Shown here: positions 17,610 through 26,290 of the stretch, in pieces | How positions within the stretch are numbered: the stretch's first letter is position 1 | Layout: every line of letters begins with the position of its first letter | DNA from: UBA8079 sp965205535 | Lineage (GTDB): Bacteria > Pseudomonadota > Alphaproteobacteria > UBA6615 | NCBI GenBank assembly: GCA_965205535.1 | Contig: CBDBHH010000005.1 | Location: 1,798,001 to 1,862,000 of the forward strand | Length of the DNA stretch: 64,000 nt | Reading direction: 5' to 3' | Notes under the pieces: generated by a model | The model's database searches: none | Seen by the model: the letters and a program-made list of their open reading frames with translations, nothing else | What the model was told of the DNA's origin: nothing | Program-made: the position numbers and the translations under genes

Positions 17610-18875
17610 ATGCAAAAGATTTTCCGCAAGATCGGTGTCTATGCCGTGTGCGCGTGCTTCACCCTCACGGCGTGTGCGACCAACGGCACTGTCGGTTCCG
17701 GCGGTGCGGGGACCGGTGCCAGTGGCCCGAGCGTGGGCCCGCAGCTGTCGTCGCTGTTCGACCCGAAAGGGCCGGTCGTGGTGGACCCCGCGAAACCCCG
17801 GCTGGACGTGGTTGTGCCGGTGTTCGATCCGGGCCTGTCCGAGGCCGGTCGAAACTACGAGGAAGAGGGTGTTTGGCCGGAACTTCGCCGGGCCGAGGCA
17901 AACCGTTTCGCGTTGAAGCTGAAGGAGGCGCTCGAGAAGACCGGCGCCTTCGGTGCGGTTCGTGTGACACCGGATCGCAACGCCACGGGGGATCTGTACG
18001 TGCTCGGAACGATCGTCGAATCCACGGGTGAAGATGTGGAAATCCAGGTCGAGGTCGTCGATGTTTCGGGGCAGTCCTGGTTTGTACGGTCCTTCGATCA
18101 TGAGGTGTCCCCGGGTTTCCACAAGAACACGCGCAATGACGGTAAGGACCCGTATGATCCCGTCTTCGATGAGGCCGCCAACCGGGTCGCACTTGAACTG
18201 GACGACTACTCGATCGCCGAGCTCGACAATCTCGGGCGATTGACCGAGCTGCGGTTCGGCTCGAATTTCGCCGAGGAGGCTTTCGCGCAGCATCTGGAAA
18301 CCAAACGCAACACCGTCGCGTTGCGAAGTTTCCCGAGCGATTCGGACCCCATGTTGGAGCGTACGAGGGCGGTGCGGGTGCGCGATCAGCTGTTCGTGGA
18401 CGGGTTGCAGGACCATTACCGCGCCTTCAGTGCCGAGATGCAGGAAAGCTACCTGATTTGGCAGGAGCAGAGCCTGCTCGAGATACAGGCCCGGCGCGAT
18501 GCCAACGAGGAAGCGATCGGTGAGGCGGCATTGGGTGTGTTGGCAATCGGTCTGGGTGTGCTGGCGGTTATCGCCGGGGCGAACTCGGATTCTGCCGCCG
18601 GGCAAACGGCGGGTGTCACGGGCGGCGTTGTGGCCGGGACTCTCGGTGCGACGCTGCTGTCGAGTAGTTTCCAGACCAGCAAGGAAGCCAAGGTGCACCG
18701 CGAAGCGCTGGCCGAGCTGGGTGAATCGATCGATATCGATCTCGCGCCGCGGGTGGTGGCGTTCAACGAGAAGACCGTCGAACTTACGGGGACGGCGAAA
18801 GAGCAATTCGCCCAGTGGCGCGCCTTCCTGCAAAAGGTCTTCGAGGAAGAGCGAACCCCGAACGTCAAGCTCTAG
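17610..18875 (+). CDS. Lipoprotein of the envelope cluster
   Basis: A 421-residue predicted lipoprotein with signal peptide and lipobox LTAC, making Cys22 the lipidated residue. After a short Gly-rich linker comes a folded domain (about 60-200; AKPRLDVVVPVFDPGLSE..., LYVLGTIVESTGEDVEIQVEVVDVSG) that looks like an outer-membrane-associated alpha/beta domain. A long helical stretch follows, then a hydrophobic Gly/Ala-rich segment (about 308-355) and a charged C-terminus. Family unknown to me. It lies inside the tightly spaced cluster, 15 bp before the next gene, which suggests it anchors the machine to the outer membrane (inference). Confidence 0.82.
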   Translation: MQKIFRKIGVYAVCACFTLTACATNGTVGSGGAGTGASGPSVGPQLSSLFDPKGPVVVDPAKPRLDVVVPVFDPGLSEAGRNYEEEGVWPELRRAEANRFALKLKEALEKTGAFGAVRVTPDRNATGDLYVLGTIVESTGEDVEIQVEVVDVSGQSWFVRSFDHEVSPGFHKNTRNDGKDPYDPVFDEAANRVALELDDYSIAELDNLGRLTELRFGSNFAEEAFAQHLETKRNTVALRSFPSDSDPMLERTRAVRVRDQLFVDGLQDHYRAFSAEMQESYLIWQEQSLLEIQARRDANEEAIGEAALGVLAIGLGVLAVIAGANSDSAAGQTAGVTGGVVAGTLGATLLSSSFQTSKEAKVHREALAELGESIDIDLAPRVVAFNEKTVELTGTAKEQFAQWRAFLQKVFEEERTPNVKL

Positions 18876-18890
18876 GTTACACTGGCGCCC

Positions 18891-20360
18891 ATGCTCCAGG
18901 AGAAACTCGAACAGGAAAACCGGGCGGCTCAACGCCGCCGGATACAGCTTGTGGTCGGCGTCGCCGTGAGCATTGCGGTCGTCGGTCTCGCCTATGGCGG
19001 GCTCGTGTTGCTGCGCCCGTCTGCTGACGTGGCCGGCGAGACGAATGTGTCGCGCACGACGACCGCCGACACCGTCGCGAAGACCCCATCTGCGGTGGCC
19101 CCCGAGGCGACGGTGGACGAGGTGGCAAACGAGGCTGCACGCGCGCAATTCAAAACAGATCTGGCGGCGTTTCAGGCGGAGCTGGAACCTTTGGTGGGTC
19201 ACGAGGATTTCGCGCGCTGGGATGCCGCCGCCCAGCGCCATATTCTGGATGGCAAGGCAACGGCGATCGCCCTGTTCTCGGATGCGAGCTATGCAGCGGC
19301 CGTCAGTGAACTGGCGGTGGCGCGCGGCGCGGCGGAGCAGGCCCTGGCGGCCCGAACGAAGGCGTTCGATGATGCCTTTGCCGCCGCCACGACGGCCCAT
19401 GGCGACGACCGGTACGACGCGGCAGTGGTGGCGATCGATCGCGCCCTGACCATCCGGCCCGGCTCGGGACCCGCGGCGACCCTGAATCAACGCATCGATG
19501 CGCTTCCCGCGTTGCTTGCGAAGATCGAGGACGCGGCGGTGGCCCGGGTCGAGAATAACCTGGACGCAGAACGGCGGCATCTGGAGGCGGCCCTGGCGAT
19601 CGACCCCGGGCGTACAGCACTCGTGGCGCGCCTGGCCGACGTGCGCCGCCTGCTGCGTGATTCCCGGTTCGCGGGACATATCGTGGACGGCCTGAGGGAC
19701 GTGGACGCGCGCAACGTCGCATCAGCGCAACGCAACCTGGACGCAGCCAGCGCGATCTATCCCGATCGCGCGGAACTGGATGTGCTGGACGAGAAGATCG
19801 CAGGGCTGGAACTCGAACTTCTGATCGAACGGCTGACCCGGACGGCCCGGGTTGCCGCACAGGCCGACGACTGGGCGACGGCCGAGCAATCCTATATCCA
19901 GGTGCGCCGGCTGGTACCCGCCGACCGCGACATCACCGACGCCCTGGCGCTGGCGCAGACGATCAATGGTCTACATGGGCGCGCCGCGCGGCATCTTGCG
20001 GCCCCCGACCGGCTCGCCTCCGAAGCGGTGGCGGCCGATGCCGGCGCGGTCGTGACGGCGATAGCGCCGCTGCGCGACGACAGCCCACGTCTTGCCGGCC
20101 AGGCCGACAAGCTCGCCGGGCTGGTGGCGGCCTACGCGGTGAAGGTGCCGGTGCGGATCGTCTCCGACGGGGAGACCGACATCACCGTGCGCGGGGTCGG
20201 CATCGTGGGGAAGGTGACCGAACGGACCATCGAATTGCGGCCGGGACGCTATACCTTCGAGGGAATCAGAGAGGGGTTCCAGGCCGTGCTGGTGCGCGTC
20301 GACATTCCGCCGGGACAGGCAAACCTGGTCCTTGAGATCGTGCCCGATGAACGAATCTGA
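18891..20360 (+). CDS. Single-pass membrane protein with helical-repeat and PEGA-like periplasmic domain
   Basis: A 489-residue protein: a short cytoplasmic N-terminus, one transmembrane helix at about 19-41, then a long Ala-rich helical region with TPR-like periodicity (for example DDWATAEQSYIQVRRLVPADRD). The C-terminal beta domain of about 75 residues (VPVRIVSDGETDITVRGVG...LRPGRYTFEGIREGFQ) resembles PEGA domains. It ends 14 bp inside the next gene, so translation is probably coupled. It looks like a periplasmic scaffold for the neighbouring motor components; the specific role is unknown. Confidence 0.8.
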   Translation: MLQEKLEQENRAAQRRRIQLVVGVAVSIAVVGLAYGGLVLLRPSADVAGETNVSRTTTADTVAKTPSAVAPEATVDEVANEAARAQFKTDLAAFQAELEPLVGHEDFARWDAAAQRHILDGKATAIALFSDASYAAAVSELAVARGAAEQALAARTKAFDDAFAAATTAHGDDRYDAAVVAIDRALTIRPGSGPAATLNQRIDALPALLAKIEDAAVARVENNLDAERRHLEAALAIDPGRTALVARLADVRRLLRDSRFAGHIVDGLRDVDARNVASAQRNLDAASAIYPDRAELDVLDEKIAGLELELLIERLTRTARVAAQADDWATAEQSYIQVRRLVPADRDITDALALAQTINGLHGRAARHLAAPDRLASEAVAADAGAVVTAIAPLRDDSPRLAGQADKLAGLVAAYAVKVPVRIVSDGETDITVRGVGIVGKVTERTIELRPGRYTFEGIREGFQAVLVRVDIPPGQANLVLEIVPDERI

Positions 20361-22386
20361 ACCACACACGGAGCACGGGTTTGAACGGGGGCTGCGCGCG
20401 GCACGCGCGCGCCAGGCCCGGTTGTATGTGTTCGGGCTCGTCGCATTGGTGCTGGTGGCCGTCGCGGTTGCGGGGGTCCTGGTTTCCACCAACGCCACAC
20501 GGGTGACAATCCTGCCCGCGGAGGCGGAGCTGGCGGGATCCATCGAGCTTGCCGAGGGGTTTGGGCTCGCGGTGGGTGATGCGGTCTACACGGTCTCGGC
20601 GCGGCCGGTGCTGCAGGTTCGATCACCGGGCTTCCGCACAAGCCTGCGGGCGATCCAGCCTGGCGAGAAGGGCCGCCGGATAACAGTGACCCTGGTGCCG
20701 CTGCCCGGCCGGGTTATTGCGACGACGGCCCCGGCGCTGGACGACAGCCGCTGGTCGTTCGACGGGCGGCTGGTGACGGTGGGGGCCATGCTCGACACCG
20801 AGGGCGCCGACGGGGCCCATGAAGTAGGCGTGGACCACCCTTTCTATGCGCCGGCCACACGCGCGGTGGAGCTCCTGCGCGGCGAGACCACTGAAATCGA
20901 AATAGCGCTGACGCCGGTTGCAGGGCGTGTGTCGATATTGTCCGACCCGATCGGTGCGATGGTCGAGATCGACGGGGCGAATGCCGGGGCGACGCCGCTG
21001 GATCGAACGCTGGCAGGCGGTGAGTATACAATCACCGTGACGGCCCAGGACCGGCAGCCTCTCGAAGACGTCGTCCGGATCACCAACACGAAGCCGGAGC
21101 TGGTGCGGAATTACAAGCTGCTGCCATTTTCCGCGACGTTGAACTTCGAAGTGACGCCCGCCGGAGGCGAACTTCTGGTCGATGGTCGCCAGGTCAATCC
21201 GGCCGACCCGCTGGAAGTCACCGCGGCGACGGACCACACGGTGGTGTATCTGCGCGACGGCTATCAGGGGGAGACCCGGTCGGTGCGGCTCGGCGCGAAC
21301 GAGACGCGGACGATCGCGCTGGCACTCGATCCCGAGCTGGGGCTGGTGGAGATCGAGGCGAACCCGGCGGCGGAGATCTATGTGAACGGTGAGCGGCGGG
21401 GTGCAGGGAACGCCGCGCTACGCCTGCTGGCGGTGCCGACCAGGATCGAGCTGCGCAAGCCGGGCTATCGCAGTGTTTCACGGACAATCGTGCCGTCGGC
21501 GGGAAGCCCGCTGGTGATCCGCGAGACGTTGATCCCCGAGGCGACGGCCCGGTTGGCCGAGGCGCCGCGCGCCTATACCAACAGCGCGGGCATCGAGCTC
21601 CTGCTGTTCGAGCCGAATGACGAATTCACCATGGGGGCGCCGCGCCACCAGATCGGCCAGCGGGCCAACGAGTTCGAACGCCGCGTGCGTTTGTCCCGGC
21701 CGTTTTACGCAGCGAAACACGAGACGACCAACGGCCAGATGGCGATGTTCCGCGGCAGCCGGGGCCTGGCCCCGAACGAGCCCGTGAGCGACCTGCGCTG
21801 GCAAGACGCGGCGGCTTTCGCCAACTGGCTGAGCGCCAAGGAAGGGCTCACACCCTTCTATCGGATGGCGGGAGAGCGGGTGCGGGGGTTTGACCCGACC
21901 GCTGACGGCTATCGGCTGCTGAGCGAGGCGGAATGGGAATGGCTGACGCGCAAGGCCGGCCGCCCGACCGCCACGGTCTTTCCGTGGGGCGACGGGGCCA
22001 CGGTGCCGCGCGGCGCGGGCAATATCGCGGATGAATCCGCCAACGGTGTGGCCCGGAATTTCGTTCCCAACTACAATGACGGGCATGCGCGAATCGCACC
22101 TGTGGGCAGCTTCGCGGCCGAGAAAACCGGGTTGTTCGACCTGACGGGGAATGTCAGCGAATGGGTCCATGACTGGTATTCGCTCGAGCCACCCGCGAAG
22201 GGTTTAGTAGTGGCGGATCCGCTCGGGCCCTCGTTCGGCGACTCTCACCTGGTCAAGGGGTCGAGCTGGCGGTCGGGTACACGCACCACATTGCGCGCGG
22301 CCTATCGCGATGGCCTGTCCGCCGGGCGCGACGATGTCGGGTTCAGAATAGGGAGATACCTCCATGGCGAAACCACAGCGCAATAG
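20347..22386 (+). CDS. PEGA-domain membrane protein with C-terminal FGE/SUMF1 fold lacking cysteine
   Basis: A 679-residue single-pass protein. The membrane helix is at about 27-47, followed by several beta-rich repeats of PEGA type (for example VSILSDPIGAMVEIDG...GGEYTITV and GLVEIEANPAAEIYVNGERRG). From about residue 410 there is a formylglycine-generating-enzyme-like domain (EFTMGAPRHQ, NVSEWVHDWY, VKGSSWRSG, AYRDGL, VGFRIGRYL). The whole protein has no Cys, so the catalytic cysteines of true FGE are absent and the domain is probably a binding fold. It overlaps the genes on both sides. FGE-fold partners of a proton motor also occur in the GldK/GldJ-GldLM gliding and secretion machinery, which is a suggestive parallel only. 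Confidence 0.87.
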   Translation: MNESEPHTEHGFERGLRAARARQARLYVFGLVALVLVAVAVAGVLVSTNATRVTILPAEAELAGSIELAEGFGLAVGDAVYTVSARPVLQVRSPGFRTSLRAIQPGEKGRRITVTLVPLPGRVIATTAPALDDSRWSFDGRLVTVGAMLDTEGADGAHEVGVDHPFYAPATRAVELLRGETTEIEIALTPVAGRVSILSDPIGAMVEIDGANAGATPLDRTLAGGEYTITVTAQDRQPLEDVVRITNTKPELVRNYKLLPFSATLNFEVTPAGGELLVDGRQVNPADPLEVTAATDHTVVYLRDGYQGETRSVRLGANETRTIALALDPELGLVEIEANPAAEIYVNGERRGAGNAALRLLAVPTRIELRKPGYRSVSRTIVPSAGSPLVIRETLIPEATARLAEAPRAYTNSAGIELLLFEPNDEFTMGAPRHQIGQRANEFERRVRLSRPFYAAKHETTNGQMAMFRGSRGLAPNEPVSDLRWQDAAAFANWLSAKEGLTPFYRMAGERVRGFDPTADGYRLLSEAEWEWLTRKAGRPTATVFPWGDGATVPRGAGNIADESANGVARNFVPNYNDGHARIAPVGSFAAEKTGLFDLTGNVSEWVHDWYSLEPPAKGLVVADPLGPSFGDSHLVKGSSWRSGTRTTLRAAYRDGLSAGRDDVGFRIGRYLHGETTAQ

Positions 22387-22531
22387 AACGAGCATGGGCC
22401 GTGTCCGTCGCCGGGCAACGCTGGCGCTGGTCGCGGTTGCCGCCGGGATCGGTCTGCTCGGTTTTGCCTACGCCCAGTCTTCAACATCCATCAGCCTGAA
22501 TTCACCGGTTTCCTTTCCGGTCGATATCTAG
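22364..22531 (+). CDS. 55-residue exported or membrane microprotein
   Basis: A short gene in the cluster with a GGGAG ribosome site and an ATG at 22364, overlapping the end of the PEGA/FGE gene by 23 bp. The basic N-terminus RVRRRATLALVAVAAG leads into a hydrophobic stretch ending FAYAQ, a good signal-peptidase site, so the mature peptide would be only about 18 residues (SSTSISLNSPVSFPVDI end). If uncleaved it would be a single-pass protein with a short periplasmic tail. Position and ribosome site argue it is real. No family recognised. Confidence 0.68.
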   Translation: MAKPQRNRTSMGRVRRRATLALVAVAAGIGLLGFAYAQSSTSISLNSPVSFPVDI

Positions 22532-22553
22532 CCGCAGCTACAGGGACGCAAGC

Positions 22554-23348
22554 ATGCCCGAAGTCGCCAAGAATATCCTCGCACTGGTCGTCTCGATCAT
22601 CGTCGTCCACCTGTTCTACGCCGGATATGTCTGGCCGGAATCGACCCAGCTGATTGAGGCCGCGCGCGCCGCGGGCCAGAGTGCGCCGCGCAACATCGTG
22701 GTGATCCTCAAGGACTGGGAACAGGAGATCGCCATCATCCTGATGTTCTGGGGCCTGTATCTGATCTTCGAGAAATCCATCGTCATCCTGCGCGAGCGCT
22801 ATCTGTTCAATGTCGATTTGCTGGAGGGAAGCGACGAGGCCGGCGACATGGCCGCGACCCTGCGAACCCTCGAAGGCCTGCCCGAGAAAATCCGCACCGC
22901 GCCGTTGATCCGCACGCTGATGGCGAGCCTGCGCCGGTTCCTGATCACCGGCGATGTGCACAACACGTCGGAGACGATCGAGGCGAGTGTCGATGCCATG
23001 GCGCAGAAGCAGGAGGCCGAGAATTCGCTGATCCGCTACCTGATCTGGGCCATTCCGGCGATCGGTTTCATCGGCACCGTCCGCGGCATCGGTGAGGCGT
23101 TGTCCCAGGCTGACCAGGCGCTGGCCGGCGACATCGCCGGGATGACGGAGAGCCTCGGCGTGGCGTTTAATTCCACCTTCGTGGCGCTGCTGATCTCGAT
23201 TGTGCTGATGTTCCTGCTGCACCAGTTGCAGCGCCTGCAGGACGGGATGCTGGTGGACACCCAGGAATATTGCGAATCCTTCCTGCTGAACCGGATCAGT
23301 GCGGCAGGCCTGAGCCAGGCTGATTCTAGCGCGGGCGGCGAAAGCTGA
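22554..23348 (+). CDS. MotA/TolQ/ExbB-family proton channel subunit
   Basis: A 264-residue inner-membrane protein. Predicted helices are at about 6-24, 57-76, 161-181 and 203-223. The diagnostic TolQ/ExbB segments are IWAIPAIGFIGTVRGIGEAL (161-183) and SLGVAFNSTFVALLISIVL (200-218), which line the proton path in the family. A cytoplasmic domain lies between helices 2 and 3. Homologues form pentamers around two TolR/ExbD/MotB helices. Here the two VWA proteins immediately downstream supply such helices. The next gene starts inside this gene's stop codon, which implies coupled translation. Confidence 0.92.
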   Translation: MPEVAKNILALVVSIIVVHLFYAGYVWPESTQLIEAARAAGQSAPRNIVVILKDWEQEIAIILMFWGLYLIFEKSIVILRERYLFNVDLLEGSDEAGDMAATLRTLEGLPEKIRTAPLIRTLMASLRRFLITGDVHNTSETIEASVDAMAQKQEAENSLIRYLIWAIPAIGFIGTVRGIGEALSQADQALAGDIAGMTESLGVAFNSTFVALLISIVLMFLLHQLQRLQDGMLVDTQEYCESFLLNRISAAGLSQADSSAGGES

Positions 23349-24400
23349 GACGGCGGCGCTCACCCCCGGGGTTCAACCTCGCTTTCCTGGACATCATGTC
23401 CTGCGGGCTGGGGGCCATCATCCTTGTCCTGATGCTGGTGAAACTCGACACCGACAATGTGTCGGCCGAGAGCGACCGGCTGCGCGAGGATTTGGCGCGG
23501 CTGGAGGCGACGGAAACCGACCTTGCCTCGCGGATTACAGCGCTGTTGCGCGACAAGGCGGTGAGTGCGCAGGAGGTCGCGTCCCGCGCGGCGGAACTGG
23601 CCCGGCTGCAGGCGGAACTGGCGCGTGAACGTGACCGGATCACGGCGAGCCAGACCGCGGCCCGCGCCCTGGAAGAGACAATCACCTCGATCGAGGTGCC
23701 TGAGAAACCCGACGTGGTCGAGACCCGACCGACCGGCAGCGAGAATTACATCGTCGGGCTGCGGGTCGAGGGCGCGCGGATCGGGGTGCTGGTTGATTCC
23801 AGCGCGTCGATGACCGACGCGGTGCTGATCGACATCATCCGACGTAAGAATATGAACGATGCTGCCAAGCAGGCCGGGCCGAAATGGCAACGCACAAAAC
23901 GCGTGGTGAACTGGTTCCTGGCCCGGGTGCCGCAACGCTCCGATGTGCGGGTCGTCGCCTTCAACGACCAGGCGCGGCCGCTGGGGGGTGTGGTCAACGG
24001 CACGGACGCCGCCGGCCTGGGCCGGGTGCTCGGCGCGCTGGATGACGTCGTGCCGGCAGGGTCGACCAACCTGGCGGCGGGGCTGGCTTCCCTGGCCGCG
24101 TTCCGGCCGACAGATGTCTATGTGATCACCGATGGCCTGCCGACGGCGGGCACGGGCGGCTATCGCAGTCTCAACCCCTTTTCCGATTGCAGCGCGTTGT
24201 GGGGCGGTGCGACGTCGATCTCCGGTGCCTGCCGGGTCCGGTTGCTTCGCCATACGATCAACAATGCAGGCATCGGCAATGCGAAGGTCAATGTCGTGCT
24301 GCTGCCGATCGAGGGCGACCCCCAGGCGTCCCACGAATTCTGGAAATGGACGTCCGCCACCGATGGCATCCTGATCAGCCCTGCGACGAGTTGGCCATGA
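23345..24400 (+). CDS. VWA-domain protein 1 with TolR/MotB-like Asp helix, CTG start
   Basis: A 351-residue membrane protein. An N-terminal helix (residues about 10-34, NLAFLDIMSCGLGAI) carries Asp16 in the position expected for the proton-carrying Asp of TolR/ExbD/MotB. A coiled coil runs over about 40-117, and then comes a VWA domain with intact MIDAS residues DSSAS (151-155), Thr241 and Asp263. The first ATG (23396) would cut off the helix start and its Asp. The frame opens after a TAG at 23327 and the only near-cognate start is the CTG at 23345, which overlaps the previous stop as CTGA and yields an N-terminus (RRRRSPPGFNLAFLD) matching the paralogue downstream. The helix would span the inner membrane with the VWA domain in the periplasm. 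Confidence 0.85.
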   Translation: MRRRRSPPGFNLAFLDIMSCGLGAIILVLMLVKLDTDNVSAESDRLREDLARLEATETDLASRITALLRDKAVSAQEVASRAAELARLQAELARERDRITASQTAARALEETITSIEVPEKPDVVETRPTGSENYIVGLRVEGARIGVLVDSSASMTDAVLIDIIRRKNMNDAAKQAGPKWQRTKRVVNWFLARVPQRSDVRVVAFNDQARPLGGVVNGTDAAGLGRVLGALDDVVPAGSTNLAAGLASLAAFRPTDVYVITDGLPTAGTGGYRSLNPFSDCSALWGGATSISGACRVRLLRHTINNAGIGNAKVNVVLLPIEGDPQASHEFWKWTSATDGILISPATSWP

Positions 24401-25350
24401 GGAGAAAACGCGCCGAATTTGAAATCTTCAACCTGTCGTTTCTCGACGTGATCTCGTGCGGCTTCGGCGCGGTGGTGCTGCTGGTGTTGATCTCGCCTTT
24501 CGGTGTGTCGGACGAGGCCGGCGGCGAGGATGAGACGAGCACGTTGCTGCAGCGCCTGATCAGCACGGAGGCGCGGATCGAGCAGCTGGAGAGCGCACTG
24601 GGGCGCGAGAGCGAGACCCTGGCCGAGACCCGCGCGCGGCTGGAGGCCGAGGGCGCGGCTGTCGGTACCGCCGAGCAGGATTTGCAACGCGCCAACGCGG
24701 CGGCGGCGGAAGCGGCGCGCAATGTTGAAGGGCTGCGAACCGTCGAGAGCGCGCTGCGCAACCAGGCCCGCGCCGGGGTCTCGGCACCCGAAGCCGCGCC
24801 GCGCGATGCCGAGGTTGGCGGCATTCCGGTGGATAGTGAATTTGTCGTCTTCGTCGTCGACACGTCGGGGAGCATGCAGTCAATCTGGGAGCGGGTGACC
24901 CGCGAGGTCGAGAACATCATTCGTGTCCACCCGCAGATCAAGGGCTTCCAGGTGCTGAACGACAACGGCACACATCTGATCGGCGGCTATCGTGGGCGCT
25001 GGATCCCCGATACGAAGGGCGCCCGGGACCGGGCGATAAGGTTGTTCCGCAGCTGGAAGAGCGCGTCGAATTCGAGCCCGGTCGAGGGGCTGGAAGTGGC
25101 GTTAAAGCGCTATGTGAAGCCGAACGAGAAGGTCTCGATCTATATTTTCGGCGACGATTATACCGGGTCGTCCTATGACCCGGTGATCGCCACCCTGTCG
25201 CGGCTCAACCGGAACCGCATCACCGGCGATCCCAAGGCGCGAGTGCATGCGATCGGGTTCATATCGCTGCAGACCGAGGGGCGGTTTGAAACCTTGATGC
25301 GGGAGGTCACGCGGCAGAACAACGGGACGTTCGTGGCGCTGCCGCGATGA
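24397..25350 (+). CDS. VWA-domain protein 2 with TolR/MotB-like Asp helix
   Basis: A 317-residue paralogue of the preceding protein with the same order: basic tip MRRKR, helix FNLSFLDVISCGFGAVVLL with Asp17, coiled coil about 47-122, and VWA domain with MIDAS DTSGS (155-159) and a GDD segment in the third MIDAS position. The metal-site Thr appears replaced in SSNSSPVEGL, so the site may differ from protein 1. The ATG overlaps the previous stop as ATGA. Longer open frames upstream were rejected because they run antiparallel to protein 1's reading. It is the last gene of the cluster; the next gene is convergent 2 bp away. Confidence 0.9.
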   Translation: MRRKRAEFEIFNLSFLDVISCGFGAVVLLVLISPFGVSDEAGGEDETSTLLQRLISTEARIEQLESALGRESETLAETRARLEAEGAAVGTAEQDLQRANAAAAEAARNVEGLRTVESALRNQARAGVSAPEAAPRDAEVGGIPVDSEFVVFVVDTSGSMQSIWERVTREVENIIRVHPQIKGFQVLNDNGTHLIGGYRGRWIPDTKGARDRAIRLFRSWKSASNSSPVEGLEVALKRYVKPNEKVSIYIFGDDYTGSSYDPVIATLSRLNRNRITGDPKARVHAIGFISLQTEGRFETLMREVTRQNNGTFVALPR

Positions 25351-25351
25351 C

Positions 25352-25690
25352 CTAGCCGAGGTTGATGCGCGCCTCCATGTGCGGATGAAACGCGCAGTGG
25401 TAGGTGGGCGAGAGGTCCTTGGTAACGACGAGGCTCTGGCTCTGGCCTTTCTTTAACGTCCCGGTATCAAACCCCCCATCGTCGGCCGTGGCGGTGTGCG
25501 GGGCGAGGTCGAAATTGGTCCACCGGATAACATCACCCGGGCGGACATCGAGGCTGGCAGGCACGAACTTGAAGCGGCGTATTTCGACGTCATGTGTAAC
25601 GCCTTTCTCCGCGAGGGCTGCCGGCGGACGGATGACCGCTGCGATGGCGCCAGCCATCGCAGCGGTGACGAAATTTCGTCGGTTCATCAT
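25352..25690 (-). CDS. Exported plastocyanin/amicyanin-like cupredoxin
   Basis: A 112-residue small blue-copper-type protein. The N-terminus MMNRRNFVTAAMAG carries a twin-arginine-like signal cleaved near ALA-E. The copper ligands are His of APHTA, then Cys, His and Met of YHCAFHPHM. It would carry electrons in the periplasm. It lies 5 bp after the DUF4142 gene on the same strand, so they form a pair. The second ATG at 25687 is an equally possible start. Confidence 0.88.
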   Translation of the reverse strand: MMNRRNFVTAAMAGAIAAVIRPPAALAEKGVTHDVEIRRFKFVPASLDVRPGDVIRWTNFDLAPHTATADDGGFDTGTLKKGQSQSLVVTKDLSPTYHCAFHPHMEARINLG

Positions 25691-25695
25691 CGGCT

Positions 25696-26220
25696 CTATT
25701 TCAGCGCCTGGACCATGTGGGTGGCATGGCCTTCATGCACCTTGAATATTTCCAGTCCCTGTTCGAAGAGCGCCTTCACTTCCGCGTTTTCGATGTTCGG
25801 GATGAAGGTGTTCTCGACCAGATCGTTGACGGCCTTGTGGTAGGCCAGCTCGTTTGCCGCGTAGGCGCGGTCGAACGCGACACCGCGAAGGCTCGAGAGG
25901 TCGTCGATAATCTTTTCGGCGTTGGCGTTGAGCGTCCGACTCAGGAAATTGTCCTGGGGCTGGGCGTTCAGTTTCTTCAGCAAGGCCAGCGCTTCATTGT
26001 TCACCGCCGTGTGGTCCCGAATCATGGTCTCGGCAAAGTTCCGAACTTCGGGTGAGCTCGTGAGCGCGAGGGCCAGATGGGCGTAGCGGATATCAATATT
26101 GTCTGCTGTGTAGGCGACATGGGCGATCTGAAGATCGTTCAGTTCGGCGGCATCCTGGGCCACGGCCTGTGAGCCGGTCAGCATGAATAGTGCGAGGATC
26201 GCGGCGGTAAAAAGTTTCAT
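25696..26220 (-). CDS. DUF4142-family exported protein
   Basis: A 174-residue exported helical protein with signal peptide MKLFTAAILALFMLTGSQAVAQ and a ferritin-like DUF4142 pattern (FAETMIRDHTAVNNEALALLKKL; AYHKAVNDLVENTFIP; KVHEGHATHM with several His). The function of the family is unknown. AGGAG precedes the ATG at 26220. It is co-oriented with the cupredoxin and divergent from the AraC regulator, with direct repeats between them. Confidence 0.85.
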   Translation of the reverse strand: MKLFTAAILALFMLTGSQAVAQDAAELNDLQIAHVAYTADNIDIRYAHLALALTSSPEVRNFAETMIRDHTAVNNEALALLKKLNAQPQDNFLSRTLNANAEKIIDDLSSLRGVAFDRAYAANELAYHKAVNDLVENTFIPNIENAEVKALFEQGLEIFKVHEGHATHMVQALK

Positions 26221-26290
26221 TTCGGTTCTCCTGGTTTGAATGGAAAACGCAATATGGTCGCCGGATAACGGACATTGAATATCAGATAAT

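Noticed and set aside
17586..19679. A 697-codon reverse-strand open frame opposite the lipoprotein and PEGA-like genes
   Set aside because: No recognisable motifs, poor hydrophobic pattern, and it conflicts with forward genes that have signal peptides and ribosome sites.
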